Source: Arsukibacterium ikkense (GTDB taxonomy: Bacteria; Pseudomonadota; Gammaproteobacteria; Enterobacterales; Alteromonadaceae). Taken from it: a stretch of 64,000 bases of DNA. Below the pieces are notes generated by a model. It ran no database searches, was not told the DNA's origin, and worked only from the letters and a program-made list of their open reading frames with translations. The stretch is from positions 62,001 through 126,000 of the forward strand of contig NZ_LAHO01000011.1 in assembly GCF_000987775.1 (NCBI RefSeq). The letters run 5' to 3'. The position numbers were made by a program, and so were the translations under genes. Positions 49,391-60,297 of this stretch are shown piece by piece. Within the stretch, counting starts at the first letter, position 1; each line of letters begins with the position of its first letter.

Positions 49391-51123
49391 TGATAAAGTT
49401 ATTCTGGATCTTTTGTATGACAGGAGTATTGTTTTTCAATGCTCCTGTTTTTTGTTTAACGCAAGAAACTATACAAGCTCTGTTAGAAGAAGCAGAGGCG
49501 TCCAGAACAAAATCTCCAGCGACTACCCTTAGAATTCTAGCCCAACTAGAGCCAAGACTGCACCAACTGCAGCCCGAGCAACATGACTACTTTGTTTTCA
49601 TTCAGGCTTATATGTATGGATTTAGAGGAGAACAAGATCAAGCAATTACCTTGGCTAGTACTATAACTTCGAGTAGTTCACCGGTTGTCAGAGTGAAAGC
49701 CTATTTACTGCTAGCCACGGTATTCGAACATAAGAAAAAATATAAAGATGCTTATGTTTCTCTTTACGAAGCGTTGAAGCATGCCAAAGTGGTTTCAGAC
49801 AGGATGTTATTGGTAAATGTATATACTGTAGCAACCCAGCTTCATATCAGTGCCAATGCCTATGAAAAAGCGGTCGAATTTGCTGAAACAATTGAGGAAC
49901 TTGCCAACTCGCCCAGAGGTTATTGCATAAGTTACACCCAAAAACTACACGCACTAACTAAGCTAACCGGAAACTATCCCGCAGAATTAGTTGATCAAGC
50001 ATCTGTAGCTTGCGAAGAAGCAAAAGAACCTTTAATGAAGTATTCCATTAGTATTTTTACCGCTGATTCGGACGTCATTAGAACACCTGAATATGTTAAA
50101 GCAACTATGCAAGCTGCTTTACCGGAACTCGAACAGATTGGATACTTATATACAATAATTCAAGCAAAATATTATCTCGGCTTGGCTCATCACAACCTAA
50201 ATGAGTTAAACGAAGCTCGGATTATTTTAGAGCAAGTCTATCTACAATCAGTAAACCTAAATGACTACCAAACCTCCAACAAAGCCATGTTGCTGTTGGC
50301 CCAACTGCATGAAAAAAATGGTGACAACACCGAAGCAGCTATTGCCTATAAACAGCATATTGCCGCACTTAATAGCTATATTGATGAATTTAAGCAGCGC
50401 AGTGTTGCCTACCATCTGGCACAAGCTGACTTTATGGAAAGCGAAAATAAACTGGCGCTGCTGGCCAACCAAAACAAGCTGTTACAGTTGGAAAGTAAGC
50501 TGCAGCAGGATGAAAAGCTCAGAACCCTGCTGATTTCTATCGCCTTACTGGTACTTTTGCTACTGGTTATTTTTGTGCTTAACAGCAAGCGGGTAGCGCT
50601 AAACCGGCTGGCCACCACCGACTTTTTAACCAGGCTGTTTAACCGCCGTTATTTTAACCAAGCCGTTAGCAAACACTTAGCCAATCGCCGCCAGCAGGGC
50701 GAATACAGCCTTATTGTGTTTGATATTGATTTATTTAAACAAATTAATGACCAATATGGCCATGCCGCCGGTGACAAGGTGCTTAGCGCTATTGCCCAGT
50801 GTTGTCAGGCGCAAATTCGGCAGCAGGATATTCTGGCCCGAATTGGCGGCGAAGAATTTGCGCTATTTTTACCAGGCTGCGGCTTAACTGATGCCAAAGA
50901 GATTGCCGAGCAGTGCCGGCGTAGCCTGGAGCAGTTAGTTATTCCGTTTGAAGACCAGTCTATTCAGATCACCGCCAGCTTTGGCGTGGCAGCCAGCAGT
51001 AATGCTGATTTTGACAGCCTGTTAAAACAAGCTGATGATGCGTTGTATAAAGCCAAAACTGGCGGTCGTAATCGTATTATGGTGCACCCCAGCGCTGCTA
51101 GCAAAGGCAGCAGTTTTGCCTGA
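49390..51123 (+). CDS. TPR-type sensor with a membrane helix and GGDEF cyclase domain
   Basis: 577 aa. Signal peptide (~1-22: FWIFCMTGVLFFNAPVFC), then a periplasmic array of TPR-like helices (~30-330), a coiled coil (~340-375), one transmembrane helix (~378-398), and a cytosolic GGDEF domain: FLTRLFNRRYF, IVFDIDLFKQINDQYGHAAG, R-I-G-G-E-E-F (GGEEF at 486-490, active type) and ITASFGVA. It should make c-di-GMP in answer to a periplasmic ligand. Its start overlaps the precursor stop, and the methyltransferase starts within its end, so it is an integral member of the RiPP operon. The 5' two-thirds is more AT-rich than the cyclase part. Confidence 0.88.
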   Translation: MIKLFWIFCMTGVLFFNAPVFCLTQETIQALLEEAEASRTKSPATTLRILAQLEPRLHQLQPEQHDYFVFIQAYMYGFRGEQDQAITLASTITSSSSPVVRVKAYLLLATVFEHKKKYKDAYVSLYEALKHAKVVSDRMLLVNVYTVATQLHISANAYEKAVEFAETIEELANSPRGYCISYTQKLHALTKLTGNYPAELVDQASVACEEAKEPLMKYSISIFTADSDVIRTPEYVKATMQAALPELEQIGYLYTIIQAKYYLGLAHHNLNELNEARIILEQVYLQSVNLNDYQTSNKAMLLLAQLHEKNGDNTEAAIAYKQHIAALNSYIDEFKQRSVAYHLAQADFMESENKLALLANQNKLLQLESKLQQDEKLRTLLISIALLVLLLLVIFVLNSKRVALNRLATTDFLTRLFNRRYFNQAVSKHLANRRQQGEYSLIVFDIDLFKQINDQYGHAAGDKVLSAIAQCCQAQIRQQDILARIGGEEFALFLPGCGLTDAKEIAEQCRRSLEQLVIPFEDQSIQITASFGVAASSNADFDSLLKQADDALYKAKTGGRNRIMVHPSAASKGSSFA

Positions 51124-51934
51124 GCAACGCCATGGCAGCCTGATTTGCCTGGGGCTGGGCATTACCCTGGGTAGCCAGCTGACTATGTTGGCGCGCGCAC
51201 AGCTGGCGGCAGCTGATTTGGTGTTTTTCCACAGCAATAGCCATTACCTTGCCGGCTTTTTACAGCAAATAAACCCCAACTTAGTGGATTTGCAGCCGTT
51301 TTATCAGGCTGGCCAGCCGCGTAGCCTAAGCTACCAGACAATGCTGGATGCGGTAATCACTGCGGTAACTGCCGGCCAGAATGTGGTCTGGGCCTGTTAT
51401 GGCCACCCCGGCATTGCCAGCTGGCCACCGCATGAAGCTATACGCCAGCTGAAAGCGCTGGGCTACCGCGCCAAAATGGAAGCAGGCATTGGCGCTGACG
51501 CCTGCTTATATGCCGACTTAGGCATCGACCCGATGGCCGAAGGCTGCCAGCAATTTGAAGCCAGCCAGTTTTTATTTTACCAGCGCACGGTTGAGGTCAG
51601 TGCTTACCTGCTGCTATGGCAGGTGGCCATTGCCGGTGATTTCAGCTTAGCGAAACTGGAAAGTGACAAGGGCTATATTGAAATTCTGGTGCAGCACCTG
51701 CAGCAGTGGTACCCGCCCAGCCATCAGGTTATTTTATATGAAGCCGCCGACTTACCTATCTGGCAGCCCCGGGCTGAGCGCATAGCACTGGTGGCATTGC
51801 CCGGGGCCACGCTGAATCAGATCACCACGCTGGTGATCCCACCACTACGGCCGAAAACGGTAAACAGTGCCATGCTGGACAGGCTGGGCGTACCGGCCAA
51901 TCACCCACTGCGCCAACAGCCAGCGGCGACTTGA
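51116..51934 (+). CDS. Borosin-type peptide alpha-N-methyltransferase (tetrapyrrole methylase fold)
   Basis: 272 aa from a TTG at 51116, which has AAAGG eight bases upstream and overlaps the previous stop by 8 bases; the frame is open to 51035 but inside the GGDEF gene. SAM-binding segments are typical of the family: SLICLGLGITLGSQLTMLAR, ADLVFFHSNSHYL, VVWACYGHPGIASWPPHEAI and the Met/Glu-rich EAGIGADACLYADLGIDP. Split borosin enzymes of this type form a complex with a separate precursor and methylate backbone amides repeatedly. Cobalamin or siroheme methylases have a different domain order and no peptide partner, so with the precursor present the borosin reading is preferred. Confidence 0.85.
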   Translation: MPEQRHGSLICLGLGITLGSQLTMLARAQLAAADLVFFHSNSHYLAGFLQQINPNLVDLQPFYQAGQPRSLSYQTMLDAVITAVTAGQNVVWACYGHPGIASWPPHEAIRQLKALGYRAKMEAGIGADACLYADLGIDPMAEGCQQFEASQFLFYQRTVEVSAYLLLWQVAIAGDFSLAKLESDKGYIEILVQHLQQWYPPSHQVILYEAADLPIWQPRAERIALVALPGATLNQITTLVIPPLRPKTVNSAMLDRLGVPANHPLRQQPAAT

Positions 51935-51943
51935 AAAACCAAT

Positions 51944-51969
51944 AAAAAAAACGGCAACCAAGGTTGCCG
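51944..51969 (-). terminator. Rho-independent terminator of ahpF
   Basis: CGGCAACC/GGTTGCCG (51952-51969) with a 2-base loop as drawn (a 4-base loop if the last pair opens) is followed on the minus strand by eight T residues. It lies 60 bases after the ahpF stop. On the plus strand no T-run follows, so the borosin operon needs another end. Confidence 0.82.
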
Positions 51970-52028
51970 CCAAAGAGGGATGAGAGAGGTATCCCGTACT
52001 AGTAAAACGTTAAAAACGTTACCACATT

Positions 52029-53573
52029 TTAGTGGCGGATCAGGTAATCAAAGGCACCCAGTGAGGCATTGGCACCAGAGCCCATCGCAATAATAATCTG
52101 TTTATACGGCACAGTAGTGGCGTCGCCTGCGGCAAACACACCTGGCACTGAGGTTTGGCCGCGTTCATCGACAATAATTTCACCGCGCGGCGATAACTCC
52201 AGCGCACCGCGTAGCCACTCGGTATTAGGTACCAAACCTATTTGCACAAAAATACCGGCCAGTTCGACATGATGCGATTCACCTGTTTTGCGGTCGGTAT
52301 AATTAATACCATTTACCCGGTTACCATCACCGGTAACCTCGGTACTTTGCGCTTCGGTAATAATGGTAATGTTGCCCATTGAATTGGCTTTTTTCACCAG
52401 TACCGCATCGGCCCGCAGAGTGGCGGCAAATTCCAGCACGGTTACATGCTCGACAATACCGGCTAAGTCGATCGCCGCTTCAATGCCCGAGTTACCACCA
52501 CCAATCACCGCCACTTTTTTACCTTTAAATAACGGGCCATCGCAGTGCGGGCAATAGGCCACACCCTTGCCACGGTATTCCTGCTCGCCGGGTACGTTCA
52601 TTTCGCGCCAGCGGGCACCGGGTGCCAAAATCAGGGTTTTACTGGTTAATACCGCGCCATTGGCCAGCTCCAGCTCTACCTTGTCAGCACGGCTTAACTT
52701 AACCGCCCGCTGATTGTTCATAATATCGACGTCGTATTCCCGCACATGGGCTTCTAAGGCGTTAACCAGCTTCGGGCCTTCGGTGTACTTTACTGAAATA
52801 AAGTTCTCAATGCCCACAGTATCGGCTACCTGGCCACCAAAGCGCTCGGCTAAAATACCGGTATTCAGGCCTTTACGCGCCGCATACACTGCCGCAGAAG
52901 CACCGGCCGGACCGCCGCCGACGACTAATACATCAAACTCCGCTTTGCTTTTCAGCGCTTGTGCCTGGCGTTTTTCGGCGTTAACGTCGATTTTCTGGAT
53001 AATTTTCTCCAGGGTAATCGCACCCTGCGAAAACAGCTCGCCATTTAAAAATACCGATGGCACCGCCATTACGTTACGGTCGGTTACTTCTTCCTGAAAC
53101 ATGGCGCCGTCGATCATCACGTTAGTAATGTTCGGGTTAGTGGCCGCCATAATATTCAGCGCCTGCACTACTTCAGGGCAAGTCTGGCAGCTTAACGAGA
53201 TATAGGTTTCAAAGGCAAACTTGCCGGGCAACTGGCGAATTTGCTCAAGAATGTCAGCTTCTACCTTTATCGGGTGGCCACCGGAGTGCAGCAACGCCAG
53301 CACTAACGAGGTAAATTCATGGCCCAGCGGTACACCGGCAAAGGTAATATGGGTATCTTTAGCTACCGAGCGCACCAGCATGGCGGGTTTGCGCTCCATA
53401 GCGGTGTCGTCACGGCGCAACGACACTAAATCGGAAAGTTCGGCAATTTCGGTTGCCAGCTGTTCTACTTCGGCGGCTTTGGCGCTATCGTCTAAAGATA
53501 CCACCAGCTCAACTTGTGTTTTCAGGTTCTGCAAGTAAGTTTTAAGTGTTTGCTTCAGGTTAGTATCTAACAT
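52029..53573 (-). CDS. ahpF: Alkyl hydroperoxide reductase subunit F
   Basis: 514 aa from the ATG at 53573 (GGAG upstream). N-terminal tandem thioredoxin-like domain with SCQTC, then FAD-binding [19 protein letters not shown], disulfide CPHC (YCPHCDGPL) and NAD-binding [15 protein letters not shown], ending [11 protein letters not shown]. Transfers electrons from NADH to AhpC. Separated from ahpC by ~215 bases with strong hairpins. Confidence 0.96.
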   Translation of the reverse strand: MLDTNLKQTLKTYLQNLKTQVELVVSLDDSAKAAEVEQLATEIAELSDLVSLRRDDTAMERKPAMLVRSVAKDTHITFAGVPLGHEFTSLVLALLHSGGHPIKVEADILEQIRQLPGKFAFETYISLSCQTCPEVVQALNIMAATNPNITNVMIDGAMFQEEVTDRNVMAVPSVFLNGELFSQGAITLEKIIQKIDVNAEKRQAQALKSKAEFDVLVVGGGPAGASAAVYAARKGLNTGILAERFGGQVADTVGIENFISVKYTEGPKLVNALEAHVREYDVDIMNNQRAVKLSRADKVELELANGAVLTSKTLILAPGARWREMNVPGEQEYRGKGVAYCPHCDGPLFKGKKVAVIGGGNSGIEAAIDLAGIVEHVTVLEFAATLRADAVLVKKANSMGNITIITEAQSTEVTGDGNRVNGINYTDRKTGESHHVELAGIFVQIGLVPNTEWLRGALELSPRGEIIVDERGQTSVPGVFAAGDATTVPYKQIIIAMGSGANASLGAFDYLIRH

Positions 53574-53652
53574 AAAAACTCCAAAAAAATTAAGACGATA
53601 CAAATTCAGGCGTCACAAAGCCTCGGCCATAATGGCCGGCTGTTATCGTTAC

Positions 53653-53698
53653 GTTTGGGGTGTTCCGGGCAGGCATATTGCCTGCCCGGCTACCAAAC
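53653..53698. promoter_or_regulatory. Strong hairpin between ahpC and ahpF
   Basis: CCGGGCAGGCA (53665-53675) and TGCCTGCCCGG (53679-53689) form a perfect 11-bp stem with a 3-base loop. Outer arms GTTTGG/CCAAAC (53653-53658, 53693-53698) can extend it. No T-run follows on the minus strand, so an mRNA-processing or partial-termination role that favours ahpC over ahpF is possible. Confidence 0.6.
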
Positions 53699-53789
53699 AA
53701 AAAGTTTGGCAGTAGGAAGCTGGGCTACAGCTTCTTAAGAAGGGCTGTACCTAACTTCCGCTGCAATCAACAGCAGTGGCTAACATTGG

Positions 53790-54356
53790 TTAGATTTTAC
53801 CAACCAGGTCCAGTGATGGCGCTAAAGTCGCTTCACCCGGCGTCCATTTAGCTGGGCAAACTTCACCGTCGTGGTTAGCTACGTACTGAGCAGCTTGTAC
53901 CTTGCGGAACAGCTCTGAAGCTGAACGGCCGATTCCTAAATCGTGAATTTCAGCTACCTTAATTTCGCCTTCCGGGTTGATGACGAAAGTACCGCGCAGC
54001 GCTAAGCCTTCTTCTTCAATCATTACGCCAAAGTTACGGGTGATGGTGCCTGTTGGGTCAGCAACCATTGGGTAAGAGATTTTTTTGATGGTCTCAGACG
54101 CATCGTGCCATGCTTTATGAGTAAAGTGGGTATCGGTAGACACGGAGTACACTTCAACACCGATTTCCTGGAACTTAGCGTAGAAGTCAGCCAGGTCGCC
54201 TAATTCAGTTGGGCAAACAAAGGTAAAGTCAGCTGGGTAGAACACTACTACTGACCACTTGCCGGCTAAATCCTGCTCAGTTACCGGAACAAATTTGCCC
54301 TGATGAAATGCAGTGGCTTTAAATGGCTTGATTTTAGTGTTGATAATTGAAGACAT
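53790..54356 (-). CDS. ahpC: Alkyl hydroperoxide reductase subunit C (peroxiredoxin)
   Basis: 188 aa, as in E. coli; AAGGAG before the ATG. Peroxidatic cysteine in [10 protein letters not shown], resolving cysteine in [11 protein letters not shown], and [12 protein letters not shown] between. Reduces peroxides in the cytoplasm and is recharged by AhpF. First gene of the pair; its upstream region (54357-54480) is AT-rich and should hold the promoter, but I could not fit an OxyR site with confidence. Confidence 0.97.
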   Translation of the reverse strand: MSSIINTKIKPFKATAFHQGKFVPVTEQDLAGKWSVVVFYPADFTFVCPTELGDLADFYAKFQEIGVEVYSVSTDTHFTHKAWHDASETIKKISYPMVADPTGTITRNFGVMIEEEGLALRGTFVINPEGEIKVAEIHDLGIGRSASELFRKVQAAQYVANHDGEVCPAKWTPGEATLAPSLDLVGKI

Positions 54357-54534
54357 AGTCTTGCTCCTTTCGGTTAGTAAATAGATTGGTAAATTGCTGT
54401 GTTCTCAATGACGACTATCATAGCCGACCACATTAAGCTTTTAAAACGAATTAAATTAATTAGTCTAATCGATTTTATAAATTAGAAGCCAAATGCAGCT
54501 TAACGGTCTGGCAGCACAGCCCTTTAGATGAGGT

Positions 54535-54561
54535 CAGGGCGCTGCTTTCTCAAGCGCCCTG
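54535..54561. terminator. Hairpin between ahpC and the mechanosensitive channel gene
   Basis: CAGGGCGCT (54535-54543) and AGCGCCCTG (54553-54561), 9-bp stem and 9-base loop. A T-rich tail (TTATTTT) follows on the plus strand, whereas the gene that needs ending (54591-55841) is on the minus strand. It may still end that transcript weakly. Confidence 0.45.
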
Positions 54562-54590
54562 TTATTTTAACTGACCTTTTAACTGTTAGC

Positions 54591-55841
54591 TTAATCGTCT
54601 TGTCTGGTGAGCTGAATTGCCCGGATATCCATACCACTGGGGTGCTGATACACCCGCAGCCCGAATTCCGGCAAAATGGCCATTAAATGATCAAAAATAT
54701 CTGATTGAATACCCTCATAGGCTAACCAGGCTGTGGTATTGGTAAAACAATAGATTTCCAGCGGCAAGCCATCGGCACCAGGCGATAGCTGCCGGGCCAT
54801 TAAGGTCATCTGCTGATGCACCCCAGGGTGGCTGGATAAATAGCGTTGCACATAAGCCCGGAAAGTACCAATATTGGTAATACGCCGGGTATTGACCGGC
54901 TCTTTGCCCTGTTCGGCCAGTTCACTGTTCCAGCTGTCAATTTCCTGCTGTTTTTCGGCCAGATAATCCTGTAGCAGGCTAAATCGGTTTAAATGCTTAC
55001 GCTCGTCGGCGTCGAGAAAATGAATACTTTGCTGATCGAGCATCAGGCTGCGCTTGATCCGGCGCCCCCCCGACTGCTGCATGCCCCGCCAGTTTTTAAA
55101 GGCATCGGTCATAAAACGGCGGGTAGGGATGGTGGTAATGGTTTTATCCCAATTCTGCACTTTAACCGTATGCAACGCGATATCAATCACATCGCCATCG
55201 GCGTTTAACTGCGGCATTTCGACCCAGTCGCCAACCCGGATCACATCATTTGAGGATATTTGCACACTGGCCACTAAGGATAGAATAGTGTCCTGAAAAA
55301 TCAGCATCAGTACCGCTGCCATGGCACCCAGGCCAGACAACAGAATAAGTGGCGAGCGGTCGACCAGAGCAGCAATCATTAAAATAGCGGCCACGGTAAA
55401 CACCAGAATTTTCAAAACCTGAACATAGCCTTTTATCGGTTTGGTTCTGGCGTCGGGGCGCTGTTCATAAATATTGTTAACCAGGCTTAGTACATTAGCG
55501 ATAGCCAGAGCAATAGTTAACACCACAAAGGCGTTGCATACATTGACCACTATGGTGCTAACAGTCGCGGGCACACCGTCAATCAGGGTAATACCTTTGG
55601 AGATCACCAGCGCCGGTACAATATTAGCAAGGCGGGCGACAAATGCAGAGTGCTGAATAACCTGATGCTGGCCAATGGCGCTGGCCCGTAGCGCGCGGAA
55701 AATACCGCGGATCAACACTTTTTTTACGATGTAGTTGCTAAGCCAGGATAGCAGTAACAGTAGGCTCAGGCTAAACCATAAATTGGTTTCGGGGTGTTGC
55801 GCCAGCCAGCTCTGGACAGCGCTTAAATCGTAATCCAACAT
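54591..55841 (-). CDS. ybdG: YbdG-type mechanosensitive channel (MscM)
   Basis: 416 aa, the length of E. coli YbdG. Five transmembrane segments, with the pore helix region ILLSGLGAMAAVLMLIFQDT, then the MscS beta domain (NDVIRVGDWVEMPQLNADGD, KVQNWDKTITTIPTRRF) and the YbdG-like C-terminal part (KNWRGMQQSGGRRIKRSL, NIGTFRAYVQRYLSSHP). Gates under membrane tension at osmotic downshift. Monocistronic. Confidence 0.92.
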   Translation of the reverse strand: MLDYDLSAVQSWLAQHPETNLWFSLSLLLLLSWLSNYIVKKVLIRGIFRALRASAIGQHQVIQHSAFVARLANIVPALVISKGITLIDGVPATVSTIVVNVCNAFVVLTIALAIANVLSLVNNIYEQRPDARTKPIKGYVQVLKILVFTVAAILMIAALVDRSPLILLSGLGAMAAVLMLIFQDTILSLVASVQISSNDVIRVGDWVEMPQLNADGDVIDIALHTVKVQNWDKTITTIPTRRFMTDAFKNWRGMQQSGGRRIKRSLMLDQQSIHFLDADERKHLNRFSLLQDYLAEKQQEIDSWNSELAEQGKEPVNTRRITNIGTFRAYVQRYLSSHPGVHQQMTLMARQLSPGADGLPLEIYCFTNTTAWLAYEGIQSDIFDHLMAILPEFGLRVYQHPSGMDIRAIQLTRQDD

Positions 55842-55950
55842 AAAATAGCGTATTCCCTGTGAGCAAAAGCGATATTACGGTGGCACCTGCCTGCAGCAGG
55901 GCGTGCAGGCGCTATTATGCCGCGTTAAAGCGCTTTTGCAACCGCCGACA

Positions 55951-56718
55951 TTAAATGCCGTCGCCATCCATATGCAGGCCGCACTCGCGGCCAAAGCCAT
56001 TAAAGCGGGTGTCTTCTTCGCTCATACCGGGTTCAAATTTAGCGGTAGAATGGGTATCCCCTACCGATAAATAACCTTGCTCCCATAATGGGTGATAAGG
56101 CAGGTTGTGCTGTTTTAAATAATAAAAGACGTCTTTATTACTCCAGTCGATAATCGGCTGCATTTTTACCACACCGCGGCTGATTTCAACAATGGCTTTA
56201 TCAGCCCGGCTGCTGCTCTGGCTGCGACGTAAACCGGTAAACCAGCTGCCGGCGTTTAACTCGCGCAGCGCCCGTTGCATCGGCTCGACTTTATTCAGCT
56301 GATTGTATTGTTTGGTACCCTCGGCCGTTAACCATTGCTCGCCATAACGCGCCAGTTGCCAATTAGCGGATAAGGCGGCGCGATATACCTGTAAATTTAA
56401 GCCCAGTCGCTCGGTTAGCTGATCAATAAACTGGTAGGTTTCCGGAAATAAATAGCCGGTGTCGGTTAATACCACTGGGATATCCGGCTGTTGTACCGTT
56501 ACCAGATGCAGCATCACCGCCGCCTGAATACCAAAGCTGGAGCTCAGTATCGGCTGTGCCGGCAAATTGGCCAGCGCCCAGCGCACCCGCTCGCTGGCAC
56601 TCAGCGGGCTAAGCAGATGATTAATCTCTGCCAGCCAGGCTTGCTGAGTGGCGTTATCCTGCTGCAGGATCTGCCGATAATCGACTGCGACACTGTTGTA
56701 CATGCTCTTTCCTGCCAT
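55951..56718 (-). CDS. cysH: Phosphoadenylyl-sulfate (PAPS) reductase
   Basis: 255 aa from the ATG at 56718 (GGAGATAACG upstream); a frame from 56775 overlaps cysI and has no ribosome site. PP-loop ATP-sulfurylase fold: [32 protein letters not shown], and the C-terminal catalytic [11 protein letters not shown]. No extra Cys-Cys pair is seen, so it is a PAPS rather than APS reductase. Last gene of cysJIH. Confidence 0.94.
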   Translation of the reverse strand: MAGKSMYNSVAVDYRQILQQDNATQQAWLAEINHLLSPLSASERVRWALANLPAQPILSSSFGIQAAVMLHLVTVQQPDIPVVLTDTGYLFPETYQFIDQLTERLGLNLQVYRAALSANWQLARYGEQWLTAEGTKQYNQLNKVEPMQRALRELNAGSWFTGLRRSQSSSRADKAIVEISRGVVKMQPIIDWSNKDVFYYLKQHNLPYHPLWEQGYLSVGDTHSTAKFEPGMSEEDTRFNGFGRECGLHMDGDGI

Positions 56719-56767
56719 CGTTATCTCCGTTGGCTTGCCCGCTTTGCCGAAATGAATGTTCAAGGCT

Positions 56768-58486
56768 TCAGGCATGAAAGTCCGTCTTGGATACTTTCAC
56801 TTCAGCCACAACCCCTTGGCGGATCACAAAATCGCCAAAACACTCACCACTATGGCGCTCAACTGCCCACTGGCCAATTAAGTTATCCAGCTCACTAAGG
56901 ATTTGTGCTTCGCCCACGTTGTCTAAATACAGCTTAGGAATACGGGTGCCGACTTTGTTGCCGCCCAGATACACATTGTATTTACCCGGTGCCCGGCCCA
57001 CTAAGCCCACTTCAGCCAGCATGGCGCGGCCGCAGCCGTTGGGGCAGCCGGTAACCCGCAGCACAATATGATCGTTTTGCAGCTGGTGCTTCGCCAGTAA
57101 TGCTTCAACTTTGCTGACCAGCTCTGGCAGGTAGCGCTCAGCTTCGGCCATCGCCAGCGGGCAAGTAGGAAACGAGACACAAGCCATAGAATTTTTGCGC
57201 TGCTCGCTGTGGCTATCGTCAATTAAGCCATGCTCACGGGCCAGCTGTTCAATTAACAGTTTTTGCGCTGGCGGCACGCCGGCAATAATCAGGTTTTGAT
57301 TAGCCGTCATCCGAAAATCGCCCTGATGCACTTTAGCAATGGCGGCCAGGCCGGTTTTCAGCGGTTTACCCGGGAAATCGAGTACCCGGCCATTTTCAAT
57401 AAATAAGGTTAAATGCTGTTTACCATCTATGCCGTCTACCCAGCCAAAGCGGTCGCCGCGCGTGGTAAACTCGAACGGTTTAGCTGGCGCAAACGCCACA
57501 CCAACCCGCTGCTCTACTTCGGCTTTAAAAGTATCAACGCCAATGCGGTCGATAGTGTATTTAGTTTTGGCATTTTTGCGGTTGACCCGGTCGCCATAAT
57601 CGCGCTGCACCGTCACGACATGCTCAGCCACCTTTAGCGTGTGCTCCAGGCCAATAAAGCCCAATACCTCGGCTTTACGAGGATAGGTAGAGTTATCACC
57701 AAAAGTCATGGCCAGGCCACCACCGACCAGCACGTTAAAGCCAATCAGCTTGCCATGCTCGGCAATGGCGACAAAGTTAAGATCGTTGGCGTGCACATCG
57801 ATATCATTGTGCGGCGGGATAACTACCGTGGTCTTAAACTTACGCGGTAAGTAGTTTTCGCCCAGCACCGGCTCGGTTTCGGTGGTTTCTACTTTTTCTT
57901 CGTCCAGCCACAGTTCGGCATAGGCGCGGGTTTTTGGCAGTAAGTGCTCGCTAATCTGCACCGCCCACTGGTATGCCTGCTGGTGTAGCTCAGACTCCAC
58001 CGGGTTAGAGGTACATAGCACGTTGCGGTTAACATCACCGGCGGTAGCAATAGAGTCGATACCAATGCTGTTTAAAAACTGGTGCATCGGTTTAATATTC
58101 GGCTTTAACACGCCATGAAACTGAAAGGTCTGGCGGGTGGTTAAGCGAATACTGCCATACAGGGTTTTTTCGGCGGCAAACTTATCTATCGCCAGCCATT
58201 GCGCCGGGGTAATAATGCCGCCGGGCATCCGCGCCCGTAACATCACGTTATGCAGCGGTTCCAGCTTTTGGGCAGCACGCTCGGCCCGGATATCACGGTC
58301 ATCCTGCTGATACATGCCATGAAAACGCACCAGCATAAAGTTATCGCCGGTAAAACCACCGGTAATGTCGTTGCTTAAATCCTGCTTAATGGTACCGCGC
58401 AGGTGCTCACTTTCGGCCTTTAACCGCTCGTTGTCAGACAACTTACCGCTAACTTGCAGTTCGGGTTTAATCGGATATTGGCTCAT
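56768..58486 (-). CDS. cysI: Sulfite reductase hemoprotein beta-component
   Basis: 572 aa, near E. coli CysI (570). Siroheme/4Fe-4S cysteines in [20 protein letters not shown] and [16 protein letters not shown]. Reduces sulfite to sulfide with six electrons from CysJ. The ATG overlaps the cysJ stop by one base. Confidence 0.97.
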   Translation of the reverse strand: MSQYPIKPELQVSGKLSDNERLKAESEHLRGTIKQDLSNDITGGFTGDNFMLVRFHGMYQQDDRDIRAERAAQKLEPLHNVMLRARMPGGIITPAQWLAIDKFAAEKTLYGSIRLTTRQTFQFHGVLKPNIKPMHQFLNSIGIDSIATAGDVNRNVLCTSNPVESELHQQAYQWAVQISEHLLPKTRAYAELWLDEEKVETTETEPVLGENYLPRKFKTTVVIPPHNDIDVHANDLNFVAIAEHGKLIGFNVLVGGGLAMTFGDNSTYPRKAEVLGFIGLEHTLKVAEHVVTVQRDYGDRVNRKNAKTKYTIDRIGVDTFKAEVEQRVGVAFAPAKPFEFTTRGDRFGWVDGIDGKQHLTLFIENGRVLDFPGKPLKTGLAAIAKVHQGDFRMTANQNLIIAGVPPAQKLLIEQLAREHGLIDDSHSEQRKNSMACVSFPTCPLAMAEAERYLPELVSKVEALLAKHQLQNDHIVLRVTGCPNGCGRAMLAEVGLVGRAPGKYNVYLGGNKVGTRIPKLYLDNVGEAQILSELDNLIGQWAVERHSGECFGDFVIRQGVVAEVKVSKTDFHA

Positions 58487-60297
58487 TAGTACACATCCTT
58501 CTGGTAACGCTTGGCTAGCCGTAATTCATCTAAATACTGCTGGGCCTGTTCGGCATTTTTGCTGCCATTTTGCTGCACGATATCCAGCAAGGCCTGATGC
58601 ACATCTTTGGCCATGCGGTTGGCATCACCACAAATATAGAGATGCGCGCCCTGCTGCAGCCACTGATACACTTCGGCTGCGTGTTTACGCAGCTTATCCT
58701 GCACATATACTTTTTCGGCATGGTCGCGGCTGAACGCGACATCGAGCTTACTGAGCAGGCCTTGCTTTAAATAGCCCTGCAGCTCAGTCTGGTATAAGAA
58801 ATCCTGGGTGAAGTGCGGGTTACCAAAAAACAACCAGTTTTTACCGCTGGCGCCACGGGCATCACGCTCTTGTAAAAAGGCGCGAAACGGCGCTATGCCG
58901 GTGCCTGGGCCAATCATGATTACCGGGGTGTCGTCATTGGCCGGTAAGCGGAAGTTATTATTCTGCTCGATAAATACCCGCACCTTATCGCCCTCGGCCA
59001 GGCGTTCGGCCAGGTAGCCCGAGGCGCCACCTAAATGTGGCTGGCCAAAGGCATCGTAGCGCACCACCGCTACCGTTAAATGCACTTCGTCCTCGACTTC
59101 CGCCTGCGATGAGGCGATGGAATATAAACGCGGTTGTTGCTTACGCAGCGCATCCACCAGTTGCTGGGCAGTCATTGCACCAGCCGCGGCCGGATGGTCA
59201 CGCACAATATCAATAATTTGCCGATCGGCCAGATACGCGCGCAGTGCGGTTTTATCGGCAGCTAATTGCTGCAACGCTTGATTGGCGCTGGCAGCAGCGT
59301 ATTTCTCAGCAAAGGCCGGGTACGATTGCGTCAGTTCCAGCTGCTCGGTTAATGCTTCGCTCAGGCTTAAACTTTGGTTGGCCAGGCTGACCTGGGCTGC
59401 GCCTTCCAGCGAAGTCAGGCTCAGCAATTCATTAACCAGTGCCGGATCGTTATTAAAATATAAACCCAGGGCATCGCCGGGCTGATAGGTTAAACCCGAA
59501 CCTTGCAGTGAAATTTCGATATGCCGCACATCTTTGCCAGAATCACGGCCGGTGATTTTCTGGTTGGTGTATAACTCAGCAGCAAAAGGTTGCTGCTTAT
59601 TGTACTGGCTTTGCGATACCGCGGCGGCTTGCCCCGGCCAGTTAATCACCTGGGCCGATGGGGTTGCAGCAAATTCCGGTTCAACCACCTTAATTAAGGC
59701 ATGGTTCCAACTACTGGCCGCCGTGTCGTAGTCCACGTCCAGATCAGCGCGGGCCTGCAGCCGTTGGCCACCTAACTCAGCCAGGCGTTCATCAAAGTCG
59801 GCGGCCGTTTTACAGAAGAATTCATAGCTGGTATCACCCAGGCCCAGCACCGCAAATTTAAGCTGGGGTAGCTGGGGAGCCTTTTTACTGAATAAAAAGT
59901 TATAAAAACTCACAGCATTTTCCGGCGGCTCGCCCTCGCCATAGGTAGAGGTGACAATAATCAGGTATTGTTCGTTTTTCAGCTGGCTGCTTTTATAGTC
60001 GGCTAAATCCACCACCTTGGCCGCAATGTTCTTCGCATTAGCTAAGGCCGCTAATGCCTCGGCCACATGGCGGGCATTACCGGTTTGCGAGCCATACACT
60101 ATGGTTAGCGTAGCGCTGGTTGTAGCAGCGGCTGCCGGCGCAGTGGCCTGGCCGCCGGCCAGTTGAGCACTGGCTGCCAGGTAACCACTGACCCAGGCTT
60201 GCTGAATAGGGTTAAGCTGACTAACCAAACCTTGCAGTTGCTGCACCTGTTGCTCAGACAACGGGCTGGCCTGGGCCACTAATGATGATAAAAGCAT
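58486..60297 (-). CDS. cysJ: Sulfite reductase flavoprotein alpha-component
   Basis: 603 aa from the ATG at 60297 (AGG 7 bases upstream); a GTG at 60303 overlaps that ribosome site. Flavodoxin domain ([52 protein letters not shown]), connecting domain, FAD domain ([10 protein letters not shown]) and NADPH domain ([40 protein letters not shown]). Supplies electrons to CysI. Confidence 0.96.
   Translation of the reverse strand: MLLSSLVAQASPLSEQQVQQLQGLVSQLNPIQQAWVSGYLAASAQLAGGQATAPAAAATTSATLTIVYGSQTGNARHVAEALAALANAKNIAAKVVDLADYKSSQLKNEQYLIIVTSTYGEGEPPENAVSFYNFLFSKKAPQLPQLKFAVLGLGDTSYEFFCKTAADFDERLAELGGQRLQARADLDVDYDTAASSWNHALIKVVEPEFAATPSAQVINWPGQAAAVSQSQYNKQQPFAAELYTNQKITGRDSGKDVRHIEISLQGSGLTYQPGDALGLYFNNDPALVNELLSLTSLEGAAQVSLANQSLSLSEALTEQLELTQSYPAFAEKYAAASANQALQQLAADKTALRAYLADRQIIDIVRDHPAAAGAMTAQQLVDALRKQQPRLYSIASSQAEVEDEVHLTVAVVRYDAFGQPHLGGASGYLAERLAEGDKVRVFIEQNNNFRLPANDDTPVIMIGPGTGIAPFRAFLQERDARGASGKNWLFFGNPHFTQDFLYQTELQGYLKQGLLSKLDVAFSRDHAEKVYVQDKLRKHAAEVYQWLQQGAHLYICGDANRMAKDVHQALLDIVQQNGSKNAEQAQQYLDELRLAKRYQKDVY

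Noticed and set aside
49390..51123. TPR-GGDEF gene as an unrelated neighbour of the borosin genes
   Set aside because: Both junctions are overlapping starts and stops, so separate transcription units are unlikely.
54405..54435. OxyR-like operator upstream of ahpC
   Set aside because: CTAT and ATAG units occur near 54416-54423 but their order and spacing do not fit the OxyR half-site pattern well enough.
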